Positions 10,559 through 23,000 of a DNA stretch of 64,000 nt are shown piece after piece; the stretch's first letter is position 1; every line of letters begins with the position of its first letter. The DNA lies in the NCBI GenBank assembly GCA_030789695.1, contig CM061132.1, positions 162,837,442 to 162,901,441 of the forward strand, in the 5' to 3' direction. A program made the translations under genes and the position numbers. The notes under the pieces were generated by a model. The model ran no database searches. It was not told where the DNA came from and worked only from the letters and a program-made list of their open reading frames with translations. Source of the DNA: Scilla litardierei (taxonomy: Eukaryota > Streptophyta > Magnoliopsida > Asparagales > Asparagaceae).

Positions 10559-10735
10559 AGCTGTGCTCTATGCACCTCAAATAATGAGGTGCAGTTACCC
10601 TTTTCAGTCAAAAACAGTGATTATATCAAATCAATATTTTCAATCAAACTCCATTTTTTTTCAAACTTGACAAAAACTTGCACACAAACCTATATGCAAC
10701 TCATGTTTTGAGATGCAGATAGTATTTCTCCAACA
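10559..10735 (+). mobile_element. Small foldback (MITE-like) repeat, copy B
   Basis: It shares with copy A the start GCTGTGCTCTATGCACCTC, the GCACCTCA/TGAGGTGC hairpin, the AAAAACAGTGA block and the end GATGCAGATAGTATTTCTC. Confidence 0.6.
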
Positions 10736-10983
10736 CAAAAGAACAGGCCCTGATACATTTGCCCCCACGACAATGATGAGAAATGAGAGGAAAGATCGAT
10801 TTGTTGCCGTCTTTGAGAATAGACATGATAATGTTGTGCGATGTATCTGTAAGCAAAAAAAATTTTTGTGAACAATTAATTAACGTATATTTAAACACCT
10901 TGACGAATCATTTTGTTAGAACCCTACGCCCCCACTAAATTCCAAACATCCCCTCTCGATTCTCAGCCCACACGGCCCCCAAC

Positions 10984-12864
10984 ATGGCCGTCGCCGGCGC
11001 TTCCTCCTCCTCCGGCAGCTGGCGCGGCCCTCTCAGCCGCCGGAGCGCAGCCATCCTCGTCATCCTCTCCGCCGTCCCCATCGCCATCCTCATCTCCGCC
11101 CACACCGACGCATCCCCATCCTCCATCGTCTATGCCGGCGCCGGCATCCTCCGCGAGTGCGCCAAGTGGGACCCCGCCGGCCGGAGGTTCCTCGCCTCCA
11201 CTGTATTCGGGGGCACCGTCGTCGAGGTCGCCGCCGGCGGCGGGGGCGGCGAAGGTGGGATCTTGGAGGAGCGGACGGTGATAATGGATGCCGATGTGGC
11301 GGGGAACGGGTCGCTGGGGCTGGCGGTCGACCTGCCGAGGGGACGGCTGGTGGTGGTGTACGGAGACCTCACCGGCGGGAAGTTCGCGGCGGTGGCGGCG
11401 TACAGGTTGGACTCCTGGGAGCGGATCTTTCTCACAAAGCTAAGCGGATCAGGTATTTTTTATTAAAAAAACTATCTACAATTCTACGGTCAGATTGTGG
11501 TCACATGGTCACTGGTCCTTCTAGCCGTCAAATTAAAAATTTCTAGCAACAAATCAATTCTTTACTATGATGTTCCTTGTACAAAGGTAATGGTTAAATG
11601 CTCATGGGATTCTTGGTGGGGGTCTCATTTATGGCATAATGTTGGAGTTTCAGATGAATAGCCCAATAAAACTAGAGACTATGAACATTCATTTCTTTCA
11701 TTCAGAGTTCAATAATTTATATTATATTTTTGACCGTGTTCATATTTTAAAACATCAAAACATCAAATATCTAGTAAACCCAAAGAGTATTGATTGTTCA
11801 TCTATCCGTTGCAAACACTTCAGTAGTCATTAGATATAGGGTGTTTTAAGGTTTTAGAATATAAAGATCAAAATGAAAAGTTTTCGTTTGTTGGAAAATA
11901 ACAGTGGGGAGTGGACCTTTTGACCGAGCCGATGTCCGTGTTCCTTGTAAACCTATTGCCATTTAAGCCATGTATTAATTTTTGTATGTAGTATTGGGTA
12001 GTCAATGGCTAATCAAATTACTCCTCTATTGAGGAATTAGGAAGATGAAGGGTGGCTAGATGTAGGAGCTCAGATGTAGAATTTGTCATAAATGATGTGA
12101 TGGTTGCACACTTGAAAGAGGCAGATTTACAAGAAGATTGAAACATGGCACATGATTGGTTAGATATGATATCACAAATTGAATGCTTATACACAAAAAT
12201 AAGAACACAGGATACACATGATTCAGCTAACCAAATTTTTAGCCAAGAATCTGATACATGCTTCTGTTCCATTGCCTGCTGTTTGTGCATTCTGCTCTAT
12301 GGCGCAGACGACGAGCCGACGCTCGCCGATGATGTAGCGGTAGACCGGGAAGGCAACGCATACGTCACCGACGCGAAATCAAGCAAGATATGGAAGGTGG
12401 GAGCGGACGGGGAGCTGCTTTCAGTCATAAGAAACAGCCTCTTCCAGATAAGAGAATGGCATAGCAGCTTCGTCGCGCTCAATGGGATCGTGTACCACCC
12501 CAACGGGTATCTCCTCGTCATCCACACCGCTGGCGGGCGGCTGTTCAAGGTGCATCCTGCGACGGAGGAGGTGAAGGTGGTCAGAGTGGAAGGCTCCATC
12601 TTCATGGGAGACGGCCTGGAAATCTTGACACCAACAAAGATCGTTGCTGCTGGCGTCATCGCCACCAGGTTGGTCGAGAGCTCTGACGACTGGGAGACGG
12701 CCACCGTGACAGGAAGATACGTCGGTCCTCTGCATCGCGTCCCAACATCGGCGACGGTGAAGGATGGGAAGGTGTATGTTAATCATCTTCTAGGATGGGG
12801 GCTCAATAAGGGAACTCATGTCCTTGCAGAAGCAGTTTTCACTCTTGTTAATAATATCAAGTGA
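10984..12864 (+). CDS. SMP-30/gluconolactonase-like beta-propeller protein, copy 2
   Basis: There are two exons, 10984-11452 and 12308-12864, joined in the same phase and at the same codon as in copy 1 (SGSG / DDEP). They give 341 residues. It has a serine/glycine-rich N-terminus, one hydrophobic anchor (about residues 20-38, AAILVILSAVPIAILISAH), then the same propeller motifs: LRECAKWDPAGRRF, GNAYVTDAKSSKIWKV, GIVYHPNGYLLVIHT, GDGLEILTPTKIV and KVYVNHLLGWG. A glycine-rich insertion (about residues 80-90) explains part of the extra length. It is a tandem duplicate of the gene at 7560, with a longer intron (855 against 323 bases). Both frames are intact, so both may work. The enzyme activity is not established. 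Confidence 0.85.
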
Positions 12865-13322
12865 GGGTGGTTTGCAAGTTGCTATAAAGCTCATTGGTTC
12901 CAGTAGGGCTCATGCATTTTTGTATCCATAGTATGGTCAGTAATATGAGAATAAATAGAAATATATTTCTTATAAATAGGAGGAATTTCCTTCTATGAAA
13001 CAATCACATCTCAACATTTCTTAAAGAAAAAGGCATCACCTTCCCACCTCACGAACACATACTAAACAAAGAAACTACAGTATTCATCGTCTACAGTAAG
13101 AACGAGTTGTCGATGAACTTGAGTCAGAGGGAAGAAATGTTAGCCATGGGCGAAAAACAAGCACCATGTACAACCCTAGCTTTACCCATTTTATAGGTGC
13201 AATCCCCTTTATTTTCCCGAGTACAAGCTCCATCAACAGAGCAATCGGCTTTATTCATATGAATCTCTTTCTATGTACACTCCCTATAAATCCATAAATT
13301 TTGATGCTCCTACCTGCGGGCA
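12865..13322. other. Convergent 3' ends of propeller copy 2 and the E(z) gene
   Basis: The two genes end facing each other 458 bases apart. AATAAATAG near 12951 could end the plus-strand transcript. No other gene is seen. Confidence 0.5.
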
Positions 13323-13659
13323 TCACGCTACTTTGTGTGCCCTGCTATGAGACACAGCCGAATCATCTCTTTTTGACCCTTCTGGTTTTCGAGCCCAGGC
13401 AGGTGCTTGATCAGGTCCATAGCGGTAGTCGTAAAACAGCTCCTCACTGGCTTCAATGTGTTCTTTGGCGAATATCCCCACGCGATGATCGCCAGCTACC
13501 AGCATGACCTGCATACACCAAACGTCACATTACGTGGTAGCACAAAGAAAGCAAGTTGACCTCCGAAGAAGTGAAGCATACCTTAGCATAGCAATTGGGG
13601 TTGGATGAATGATTTGCAAACTTTAGCTTATCACCCTTCCGATAAGCATCCAGTACATA
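13323..13659 (-). CDS. SWN: SWN exons 16-17 (SET catalytic core and C-terminus)
   Basis: Exon 16 (13582-13659) has the NHS motif ([14 protein letters not shown]). Exon 17 (13323-13508) has the [20 protein letters not shown] block, [11 protein letters not shown] and the short tail ending HKVA. SET core motifs are all present. Confidence 0.95.
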
Positions 13660-13945
13660 CTGCATGAAATTCAGTTAAGACTAAGCCAACAACATAACAA
13701 TAGATCACAACTGCATTGCTGATCCGGTCATCAGAGAACAGTCATATTTGTAATCTCAAATGTAAACTCTAACGTAAGACAAATATATCTGTAATCTTTT
13801 ATGTATGTATAGAAAAGAATACAGATTTTAAGATCCTACATCTTTGTACATTGGGAAACTAGTATGTTGACAAAAACGATGATGCAAACATGAGGTACGG
13901 TCTCGCTTGCGTGTTGATGTAAAAGGTGAAAAGTTTTGTACAATG

Positions 13946-14011
<66 letters not shown>

Positions 14012-17000
14012 CCCTGCTGCTACAACCTACTCGAGTCTTGATCGATTTGCATGCATAACACTTTCAACATGCAGAATGTCAACCACCACCTACCGGAACA
14101 CTTCACAAAATGTCTAGAATATTTTAGCTGTTTGCTTCTACTCCCCATTTTCACCACCAATCATACCATCAAACCTTTGTCATCTTCTCCCATGGCACCC
14201 ATCACTCTATACTTTTATTAATAATGTAGAGAATATAGGGAAGAAGAAGATGTCACTGAAAACTCGTGGCCAGAAAAGATGGTCAACTCTCATCACACTT
14301 CAAAATTCCGACATTTTGCAATAACACTATCAGTCATGTCTTTAGCGGGAGGACTTTGCTGTTGTCAGCTTGCTGGGTTGTATGTTGCTGAGGCTAGAGG
14401 TATCAGAAGTAAAAAATGTTGACTGTGCTGACAGTGGTGGGTTAACTAGCAGTTGCAACTGCTCAATGAGTAGTTATATATAAGTTTAGCAGAGTGGTTA
14501 CCACTTATAGTATTCAATATATCTGATGACACCAAAGCATTCAAGTTTACTAACTTATACTTCTCAATAAACACTTTTTAGGTGATTAAATATTTTACAA
14601 CTGGAGTAATGGAATCAATTTCTGTAGGGAAAGTGGTGGACGTGGTACTAGCAATGGTGGTGGATAAAGTGGCTAGGGTCATGGTGAAGGAGATGATGCT
14701 AATGTATTTGATGATTGAGTTATTTTGGGTGGGATCAAAAGGGCGGAGAGTTTGTTTTAGGAGGAATAGAGTTTACAAAGAAATTGATGAACTTTAAGGA
14801 TGCAGAATAGGATAGAAGACTTATTAAATTTTAACTGGAGGGCAAAATCGACCAACTAATCTGGAAGGCGGCAAAGATGTAAGTAAAAAAAAACTCTAAA
14901 AATTTATGTACAATGAATTTATCTCCAAAGTGAGCTAAAATTTTGGGTAAGTATTTGTAAAACCGATAGTTACAATTTGAAATAAAAACATATCACAAGA
15001 CACGCACCCACTGACCCACCCACTCCAATCCCAAACCCACGCTTACACCCACAAACATAGACACCAATGTGTGGGTGTGCCACACATGCATGCACAATAA
15101 AGCACGGTGGTAAGATCATTCAAATTTAGAATATGATTGTTCAACAAGTTAGATTTGCTTCCTTTGTACAGTTACAAAGTAGTTCATACTGGAAGTAATT
15201 CTCTATTTATAAACAAAAAAAGGGCTTGGAAAGCTACTAAAAGAAACATGCGTATTGGTATGTGATGTATTTTTAGACCCAACAAAATACCAAAATATAT
15301 AAAGGAAGAACCCAACAGATTCTAAACCCTAACTAAATTAGCCAATGGGTTCGATACAATAGCAACTGTAAACCGAGATTTGGACCTGAATATATATAAA
15401 TTATGGTTAATTGCCATATGTTAATTATCTCTTTAGTCCAACCAAGTGTTGGGGCTCAATGATAAAGAAGGCAATGAACTGCAGAATATAGCATACTTGA
15501 TGGCTGACAAAATTACACCCCCACGGCCGCAAACCCTACTAACCTGATCATTCAAATCAAAGAGGAAGGATGAATTTGCACGGTCATAGATTTTCCCACG
15601 TTTATCTGCTTCCCTGTGTGATATTAGTTCACCGGTGTATTCGCCAAGGTAGTCATTCTTATTGACAGGGTTCTAGTTTAGGGAAAAGAAAGACGAGCAA
15701 TGTTAGTTACTATGGCAAGTATTGCAAGCTATAGCAACAATACACTTTTATAATGGCTACCTTTATAAAAGCTCCCCATCCAGCAACATCGGATTTAGCC
15801 AACAAAATCTGGATTTTGATAATAATAACAAAAACAATGAATATTAATCATTTAACAATTACAATTCAATATAGATACACGAGTAAACTAGTTATTATCC
15901 TTACTCTCTGCCGCTGCTTTAGCAGAAGCTTCATATTGCCGCACTGATAACCATCCCCCCTTGCAAGTGGCTCCCCTAACGAGCCATCTCCACAGCTGTA
16001 AAGAAATATTTTGTAGATTTATAAGTGATGTGCTAAAGTCTGAGTCTGATGTGATGTATTCTGAATCTGTTATGAATTTAATTTGAAAATATGGAAATTG
16101 TTGGATGAAAATAAACTCAAGAGAGAGAGAGAGATCATTTCATTGCTAAGAATGAGTAACCATAGCTAAGAGCCATGTTGCTCTATTTATTTATCTTATA
16201 GTGGGGAGGCCAAAAGCCTCTAGTAGACCAAGGGTCCCCATCACTCTAAGTAATGGGGGACCTAATGAATGAGTAATGAAGTAGGGGAGGCCAAAGGCCT
16301 CCCTCATTCATAACACTCCTCTTTACACATTCATCACTTCGGTCTCAGCTACTGAGGCAAGGGGTGGATACTTCTGGATCCAGAGTAAGTGTGTTTGCCT
16401 CGTTAAAACCTTAGCTGTGAAAAACCCAGTGGGAAAACCCAACAGCTTAAGGAAAAAAGTGCAACCCACAGGTTACTCCCCCTGATCCGTACAAGCTTCA
16501 GGCTTGCAGGTCTTTCAATTGTCGCATACCAATGTTCTTTACAAGCTTTACAAAAGTACATTTAGGCAATGCCTTAGTAAAAAGATCAGCTAAGTTGCAT
16601 GACTGGATCTGTCGAACTTCAATCTGCTTGTCGTTCTTCTGCTCATGCGTCCAGAAAAACTTGGGAGAAATGTGCTTTGTCCTGTCGCCGTTGATGTAGC
16701 CCTTCTGAAGCTGAGCAATGCACGCGGCGTTGTCTTCGAATAGGGCAGTAGGCTCCAGATCACCGGTTTTCAGGCCAGTGGATTGGAGGATGTGTTGGAC
16801 GACGGAGCGTAGCCAAAAACATTCTCTGCTCGCTTCATGGATCGCGATGAGCTCTGCATGGTTGGAAGATGTAGCAGTAGTGGTTTGTTTTACCGATCTC
16901 CAGGAGATAGCAGTTCATCCGTATGTAAAGACAAAACCAGTCTGTGATTTTGCCGTATGCGGATCTGAAAGATAGCCTGCATCGGCATAACCAAGTAACT

Positions 17001-20000
17001 GGGAGGAGGCACCTCTCGGGTAGTAAAGTCCAAGGTCTACGGAACCCTGGAGGTATCGCAGAAGATGCTTTACTCCATTCCAGTGGCGCTTTGTAGGCAC
17101 TGCACTGTGTCTGGCTAGGAGATTGACTGCAAACGCTATATCGGGACGCGTGCAGTTAGCCAGATAGAGAAGTGCACCAATGGCACTTGGGTAGGGTACT
17201 TCTGGACCCAGAATCTCCTCCCCCTCTTCCAGAGGCCGGAAGGGGTCCTTTTGTACGTCTAATGATCTCACGACCATAGGGGTACATAAAGGATGACATT
17301 TATCCATTTGGAACTTATTTAAAAGCTTCCTGGTATAATTGGATTGATGTAGAAAGATTCCACCTCGTAGGTGTTCAATCTGCAAGCTAAGGCAATACTT
17401 CGTTCTGCCTAGGTCTTTCATTTCAAAAGTGTGATTTAGCCATGCAGATATCTCATTAATCTCTGCTAGAGAGCCTATGAGATTTAAGTCATCAACGTAA
17501 ACTGCTATGATGACGAATCCTTTTCCCGTTCTTTTGATAAAGATGCACGGGCAGACTTCGTTATTAGTGAATCCTTGCTGTGCAAGGAAATCACTTAGTC
17601 TGTTATACCACATTTTGCCCGACTGTTTTAGTCTATACAAGGATCTATGTAGTCTAACAGAGAATACGTCCCGATGTATCTCTTTCATCTCTGTGGGTAA
17701 GTTAAACCCATCTGGTAGTTTCATATAGATCTTTTTATCTAAATCGCCATAAAGATATGCAGTCACAACGTCCATGAGCTGCATTTCTAGGCTTGCCAGA
17801 GATGATAGGCTTATTAAGAATCTGAATGTATTAGCGTCCATTACCGGGGAGTATGTATCTTCATAATCGATACCCGGTCTTTGGGAAAAATCCTTTGCTA
17901 CAAGACGCGCCTTGTAGCGGACGATCAGATTTTCTTCATTTCTTTTTCTAATGAAACCCCACTTATATCCCACAGGTCTAACACCTACTGGTGTTTGGAC
18001 TACAGGTCCAAAGACTTTGCGTTTCGAGAGTGAGTCCAGCTCTACTCTTATCGCCTCGTCCCACTTTGGCCAATCATCTCTACGTTTACAATCCGCTAGA
18101 GAAAATGGTTCGACGTCATCGTCGTATTCAGCGACGTGAACGACAATAGTGAACGCAAAATCGTCGACGACTACTGTGCTATGTCGGTCCAGTACCTCCC
18201 CAGTACGTACAAAGTTTAATGATGTTTCTCCTAATGTTTCCTCTACGGGGGAAATTAGGAGGGGAGAGGTAGCTGTCCTGAGCTCAGTATCCTGTGGAGG
18301 GATAATCTTATTTTCACCAGGAATCTTCCTCTTTCGAGGAACTTTATCTTTTGAACCTGGTGGCCGTCCTCTTTTCAATTGAGGTACAGCCATTTCTGCT
18401 GCGGGTGGATTGCATCCATTTATAGGTATGTCAATCCTAGCTGGAGTGTTAGCAGCAGGGACGTGTGAACGGACAATCTTCTGACTGTCCGTGAATTTAT
18501 CCGGCAATTGGTGTACTGTATTCTGGATGTGAAGGATCTTCAGGATCTCATCTTCACACAGATTTGTACGCGGATCATAAAAGGACAAAGACTTATTTTC
18601 CCAATTAATGGTCTCCGAAGCTTCAGGCTTCTTGGAATGTTTGCCCAACTTTGGAAAAGTTTTCTCATCGAATTCACAATCAGCAAGACGTGCCTTAAAT
18701 GCGTCCCCCGTTAGGGGTTCTAGGTATCTAATAATCGAGGGTGAATCAAATCCAATATAGATTCCTAGACGACGTTGAGGACCCATTTTGGTCCTCTGAG
18801 GTGGTGCTATTGGAACATAGACCGCACAACCAAATATTCTCAAATGAGATATATCTGGAGTTGAGCCGTATGCTAGTTGCATCAGGGATAATGTATTGCC
18901 TCCAGAGGGGCGTATCCTGATAAGAGATGCGGCATGCAGAATAGCATGCCCCCAAGCATCCACCGGCAATTTGGATTGCATAAGCAATGGACGTGCAATC
19001 CATTGGAGTCTTTTTATAAGAGACTCTGCTAATCCATTCTGGGTGTGAACATGAGCTACTGGATGTTCAACTTCTATACCAGTTGCCTGGCAATAGTCTT
19101 CGAAGACTTGAGATGTGAATTCGCCCGCATTATCAAGACGTAGTTTCTTGATATGGTTATCGGGGAAATGAGCACGTAACCTAATTATCTGTGCCAACAG
19201 CTTTGGAAAAGCTAGGTTACGGGTGGACAAGAGGCACACATAAGACCATTTTGTGGATGCATCTATTAGTGCCATGAAGTACCGAAATGGGCCACTTGCG
19301 GGGTGAATAGGCCCGCAAATGTCACCATGTATCCTCTCAAGGAAGCCAGGAGACTCTAAACCCACTTTTAGGGGCGATGGTCTCGTTATTAGTTTCCCCT
19401 TGAAACAAGGGGGACAAGGAAATTCACCTTTCTGAAGAATCTTCTGGTTCTTCAAATCATGTCCGCGGGATTCAGATAAGATGCGTCGCATCAGAATGGA
19501 TCCAGGGTGACCAAGTCTGTTATGCCATAGTTGAAATGGTGGCATTGGCTGGCACGTCTGGTGCTCAGTCATATTGGCTTCAACTGGTTGAATGTATGTT
19601 TGGTAGAGACCCGACGAGAGTCCCTTAAATATTTCGCAGATGGTCTTCTGGCCATCTTTACGAAGAGTGACATACATGTATTCAACCTTATTTTCATCTC
19701 TAGTTTCTAAGTGATATCCGTTTAAACGGATGTCCTTGAAGCTTATGAGATTTCTATTTGATCTTGGAGAAAATAGTGCATTATTGATTTTTAGTCTTGT
19801 GTTATTTGGGAGCAATAATATTGCATCACCAGATCCTTCGATTATTTTGGACAGTCCTGAAATTGTAATGACAGGACCGTCATATTTACTTATGCCATTG
19901 AAATAGCATTCATCGCGAAGGATAGTGTGCGTCGAGGCACTGTCCACTAGGCACTCATACATCATCTATATAAGCAAAAAACGATAATTTATTGATGGAA

Positions 20001-23000
20001 ATGTAAAATGCATAAATTCAAAATAAAAGATCGTCTTTATTAAGCATACTAGAGATGAAGCTACAATTTATTCTTTGAAAAACATAGTTAAAGATGAGGC
20101 CCAATCGAGCAGGTCGTCATTTTCGAAATCCTTGGAAGTGAACTTCGTCGGATTTTCCACATTTGCCATGTTTGTTTCAGGCGGAGACTTCTGGCTCGCC
20201 TGATACAGTTCCTGGAAGTGGCGAGGTGTGCGACAGTTTCTGGACCAATGTCCAGTCATGCCACAACGATGACATTTGTCCTCCCATGTCTTCTTTGGAT
20301 TTGACACTGTATCAGTGTTCTTACGTTTCCAAGTGAAGTTTTTCTTCCCTTTGTTATTCTTGCTTTGGGGAGAAGCATTAGCTGGTTTCATAGGGGCATT
20401 TCCTTTGTTCTTTCTGCCCCTCTTCTTGTTCTTCCACTTCGGGGGGTGAACACTATGGGCTTCGGGAATAGGAACTGACCCTGCCGGGCGCTGGTTATGA
20501 GTGGCCAGTAAAAGGTCTCTATTCTGCTCTGCCCTCAGGAGGCAAGAGAGCAGGTCAGAGAACTTCGTGAAATTGCGTTCACGATACTGCTGCATGAGGA
20601 TAGCATCTTTCTCGTGAAACGAGGTAAATGTCTTTTCCAACATGCGGTGCTCCGAGACTTCTTCACCACACAACTTCAGGCGTGAGGTGATGTTGTGAAG
20701 TGCTGAGTTGTACTCAGCAACGGACTTGTAGTCCTGAAGTCGGAGGTTCTCCCACTCATAGCTGGCACGCGGGAGTATGACATCAATTTGATGTCTGTAG
20801 CGTGCCACTAACGCTGTCCATAACTCCAGAGGGTCCTCTACCGTCAAGTATTCGGCCTTCAGGGTCCGATCTATGTGTCGTCTGATATAGATAATGGCTT
20901 TCGCCTTATCCATGTCAGAGACAGTGGTAGAGGTACTGCCAGCTGAAGGGGCCGCTTCTGGGGCTTTGCTAGCAGATGCATCGGATGTTGCGGGAGCCGA
21001 TGATTGGGCCACTGCGGGGGCCAGGATGGAGTGCAGGAGCGCCATGGAGCGCAAGTGGAACTTCAAGTCCACTCGCCAGCTCAAGTAATTCTTGCCAGCT
21101 GCATCGATCACCTCGAAATCGACGATTGCCAATTTAGCCATTTTATCTATGCAATTTAAAGATAAGCATGAATTAAAATAAATTCAACAATCCATGCATA
21201 AAGAAATTAATAAGTAAAATGCGGAGATCGGCCAGATACCCAAAATAATGCACAGTCCAAAGTCCGATTACAGTCCAAAGAAAAGAGAATGAAAAATACA
21301 ACTTTGGAAACCCCGGGTGGGTCCCTATTTCTGCATCCGTCTTCTTATGCTGTTGCACCGAGCCTGGGCTATTTATACAATTTCCTCACTTACAAATTCT
21401 CTCAAAAAAAGTGCTGGAAATGTAAATATGTATGCAATGGCCGATCCCGAAAGACACATTTTTACTTATTTTAAACATCCACGCAGTTTATATGCTACAG
21501 GCATAAATTAAACAACCACGCATATATCTCAAGAACAAAAAATATGGAAAAAGTAAACTAGAAAATATAATTATCTCGAAGACCACGTGGAAACGTCATA
21601 CACCGTTAGGTTAGTTAACTAACGGCGGAGCGGTCTCAGGATCTCTAAGATGATTATATTTTTTTATAAAAAAAATTCTAGTAAACCATACATAATAATT
21701 TGCAAGAGAGATGTTTAAATAAATAGAGGAACATATAAATGTAATTATTGATTTTACAAAGTTTTTTTCATAAATTTCAATTTGCAAATTTAATTCTTCT
21801 TTAAAATTATGAAGAAGCCGAATTTGTGTAGAATTTTGTGGCCAAAAATTATTTTTAGTATAAGCGCTTGTGGCCCGTTCCGTAGTTCTGCAAAGTTGTT
21901 TGCCGCAATTATTATGGCTTCGAGCCAAAAATAAGCTATTAGCCTCGGCCTCGGCCTCGGCCCTCGGGCTCGGCCCTCGGGCTCGGCCTCGGGCCCCTGC
22001 AGCGGGGGCGGCGGTGCGGAAGGCCCCCCCCCCGCTGCAGGGGGGATCGGCCTCGGGCCGCCCCCTTGCAGCGGGGGGCGGCGGTGCGGAAGGCCCCCCC
22101 CGCTGTAGGGGGGATCGGCCTCGGGCCGCCCCCTGCAGCGGGGGGCGGCGGCGCGGAAGGCCCCCCCGCTGCAGGGGGGATCGGCCTCGGGCCGCCCCCT
22201 TGCAGCGGGGGGCGGCGGCGCTGTGGGAAGGCCCCCTCCTCCGTCAGGGGGAGGGGAGGATTTCATTCCGGTTCTTCTTCCCACCGAAGAATTTTAATGG
22301 CAAAAGGAAAAAATTTTCAGAGAAAAAACTTTGTAATAGGGATAAATTTTTTTTTCTTTTATTAGACTAAAATTTTTTTTACTTGTATATTAAAACAATG
22401 TAAAAATTATTTAGTCTAATTTTATCTACAGGATTATAGGGTTTTACCTCTAGATCAATGATCTAGGGAAGAACGCGACGATGATCCGTAGAAATAATAA
22501 TCCAAGCTCCCGAACGCTTTGAGGATGCCGCAACGCTCCAACGAACCGCCGCAGCAACGTTAGATTCCTTGCGCGTAGGGATGAATTTAGATGAAGATTT
22601 TTGCTCAAGAATGGAGAACGCGTGCGGATAACGTGTTGGATGAAAATAAACTCAAGAGAGAGAGAGATCATTTCATTGCTAAGAATGAGTAACCATAGCT
22701 AAGAGCCATGGTGCTCTATTCATTTATCTCATAGTGGGGAGGCCAAAAGCCTCTAGTAGACCAAGGGTCCCCATTACTCTAAGTAATGGGGGACCTAATG
22801 AATGGGTAATGAAGGAGGGGAGGCCAAAGGCCTCCCTCATTCATAACAGAAATCTATTTACCCTATTTTTAACTATGAATGTCCATGTGATATGATGAAC
22901 ACTCACATAAAGTTATTTTGGCTCCAGAGAGAATTGTCTGGATGCTTTGGTCAACAACTAAATCAGTGGGAGCTGATCATGATGGTCTGAACAGCTCAAT

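Larger units (their letters stand above)
9778..10750. mobile_element. Possible TIR transposon with GGGCCTGTTC ends
   Basis: GGGCCTGTTC at 9778-9787 is inverted as GAACAGGCCC at 10741-10750. The interior has no transposase, contains ATTCACTCATTT near both parts, and includes MITE copies C and B. Ends of this type are common in plant hAT-like MITEs. I could not fix a target duplication. Confidence 0.4.
16099..22848 (-). mobile_element. Ty1/copia retrotransposon A, complete, in SWN intron 12
   Basis: LTRs at 16099-16315 and 22634-22848 share TGTTGGATGAAAATAAAC...CATTCATAACA with about six substitutions and a microsatellite change. A perfect 5-bp target duplication GAAAT lies at 16094-16098 and 22849-22853. 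The element reads on the minus strand, as does SWN: 5' LTR, leader, gag, pol, 3' LTR. It is full length; pol has one premature stop and no other damage that I saw. Elements B and C below are relatives with different LTRs. Confidence 0.95.

Noticed and set aside
16718..19003. Plus-strand ORFs opposite element A pol
   Set aside because: Shadows of the pol frame on the other strand.
21870..22370. GC-rich ORFs in the element A leader
   Set aside because: Proline/glycine/arginine-rich frames are open on both strands because of the GC-rich repeats. No domain is present and they lie in a retrotransposon leader.
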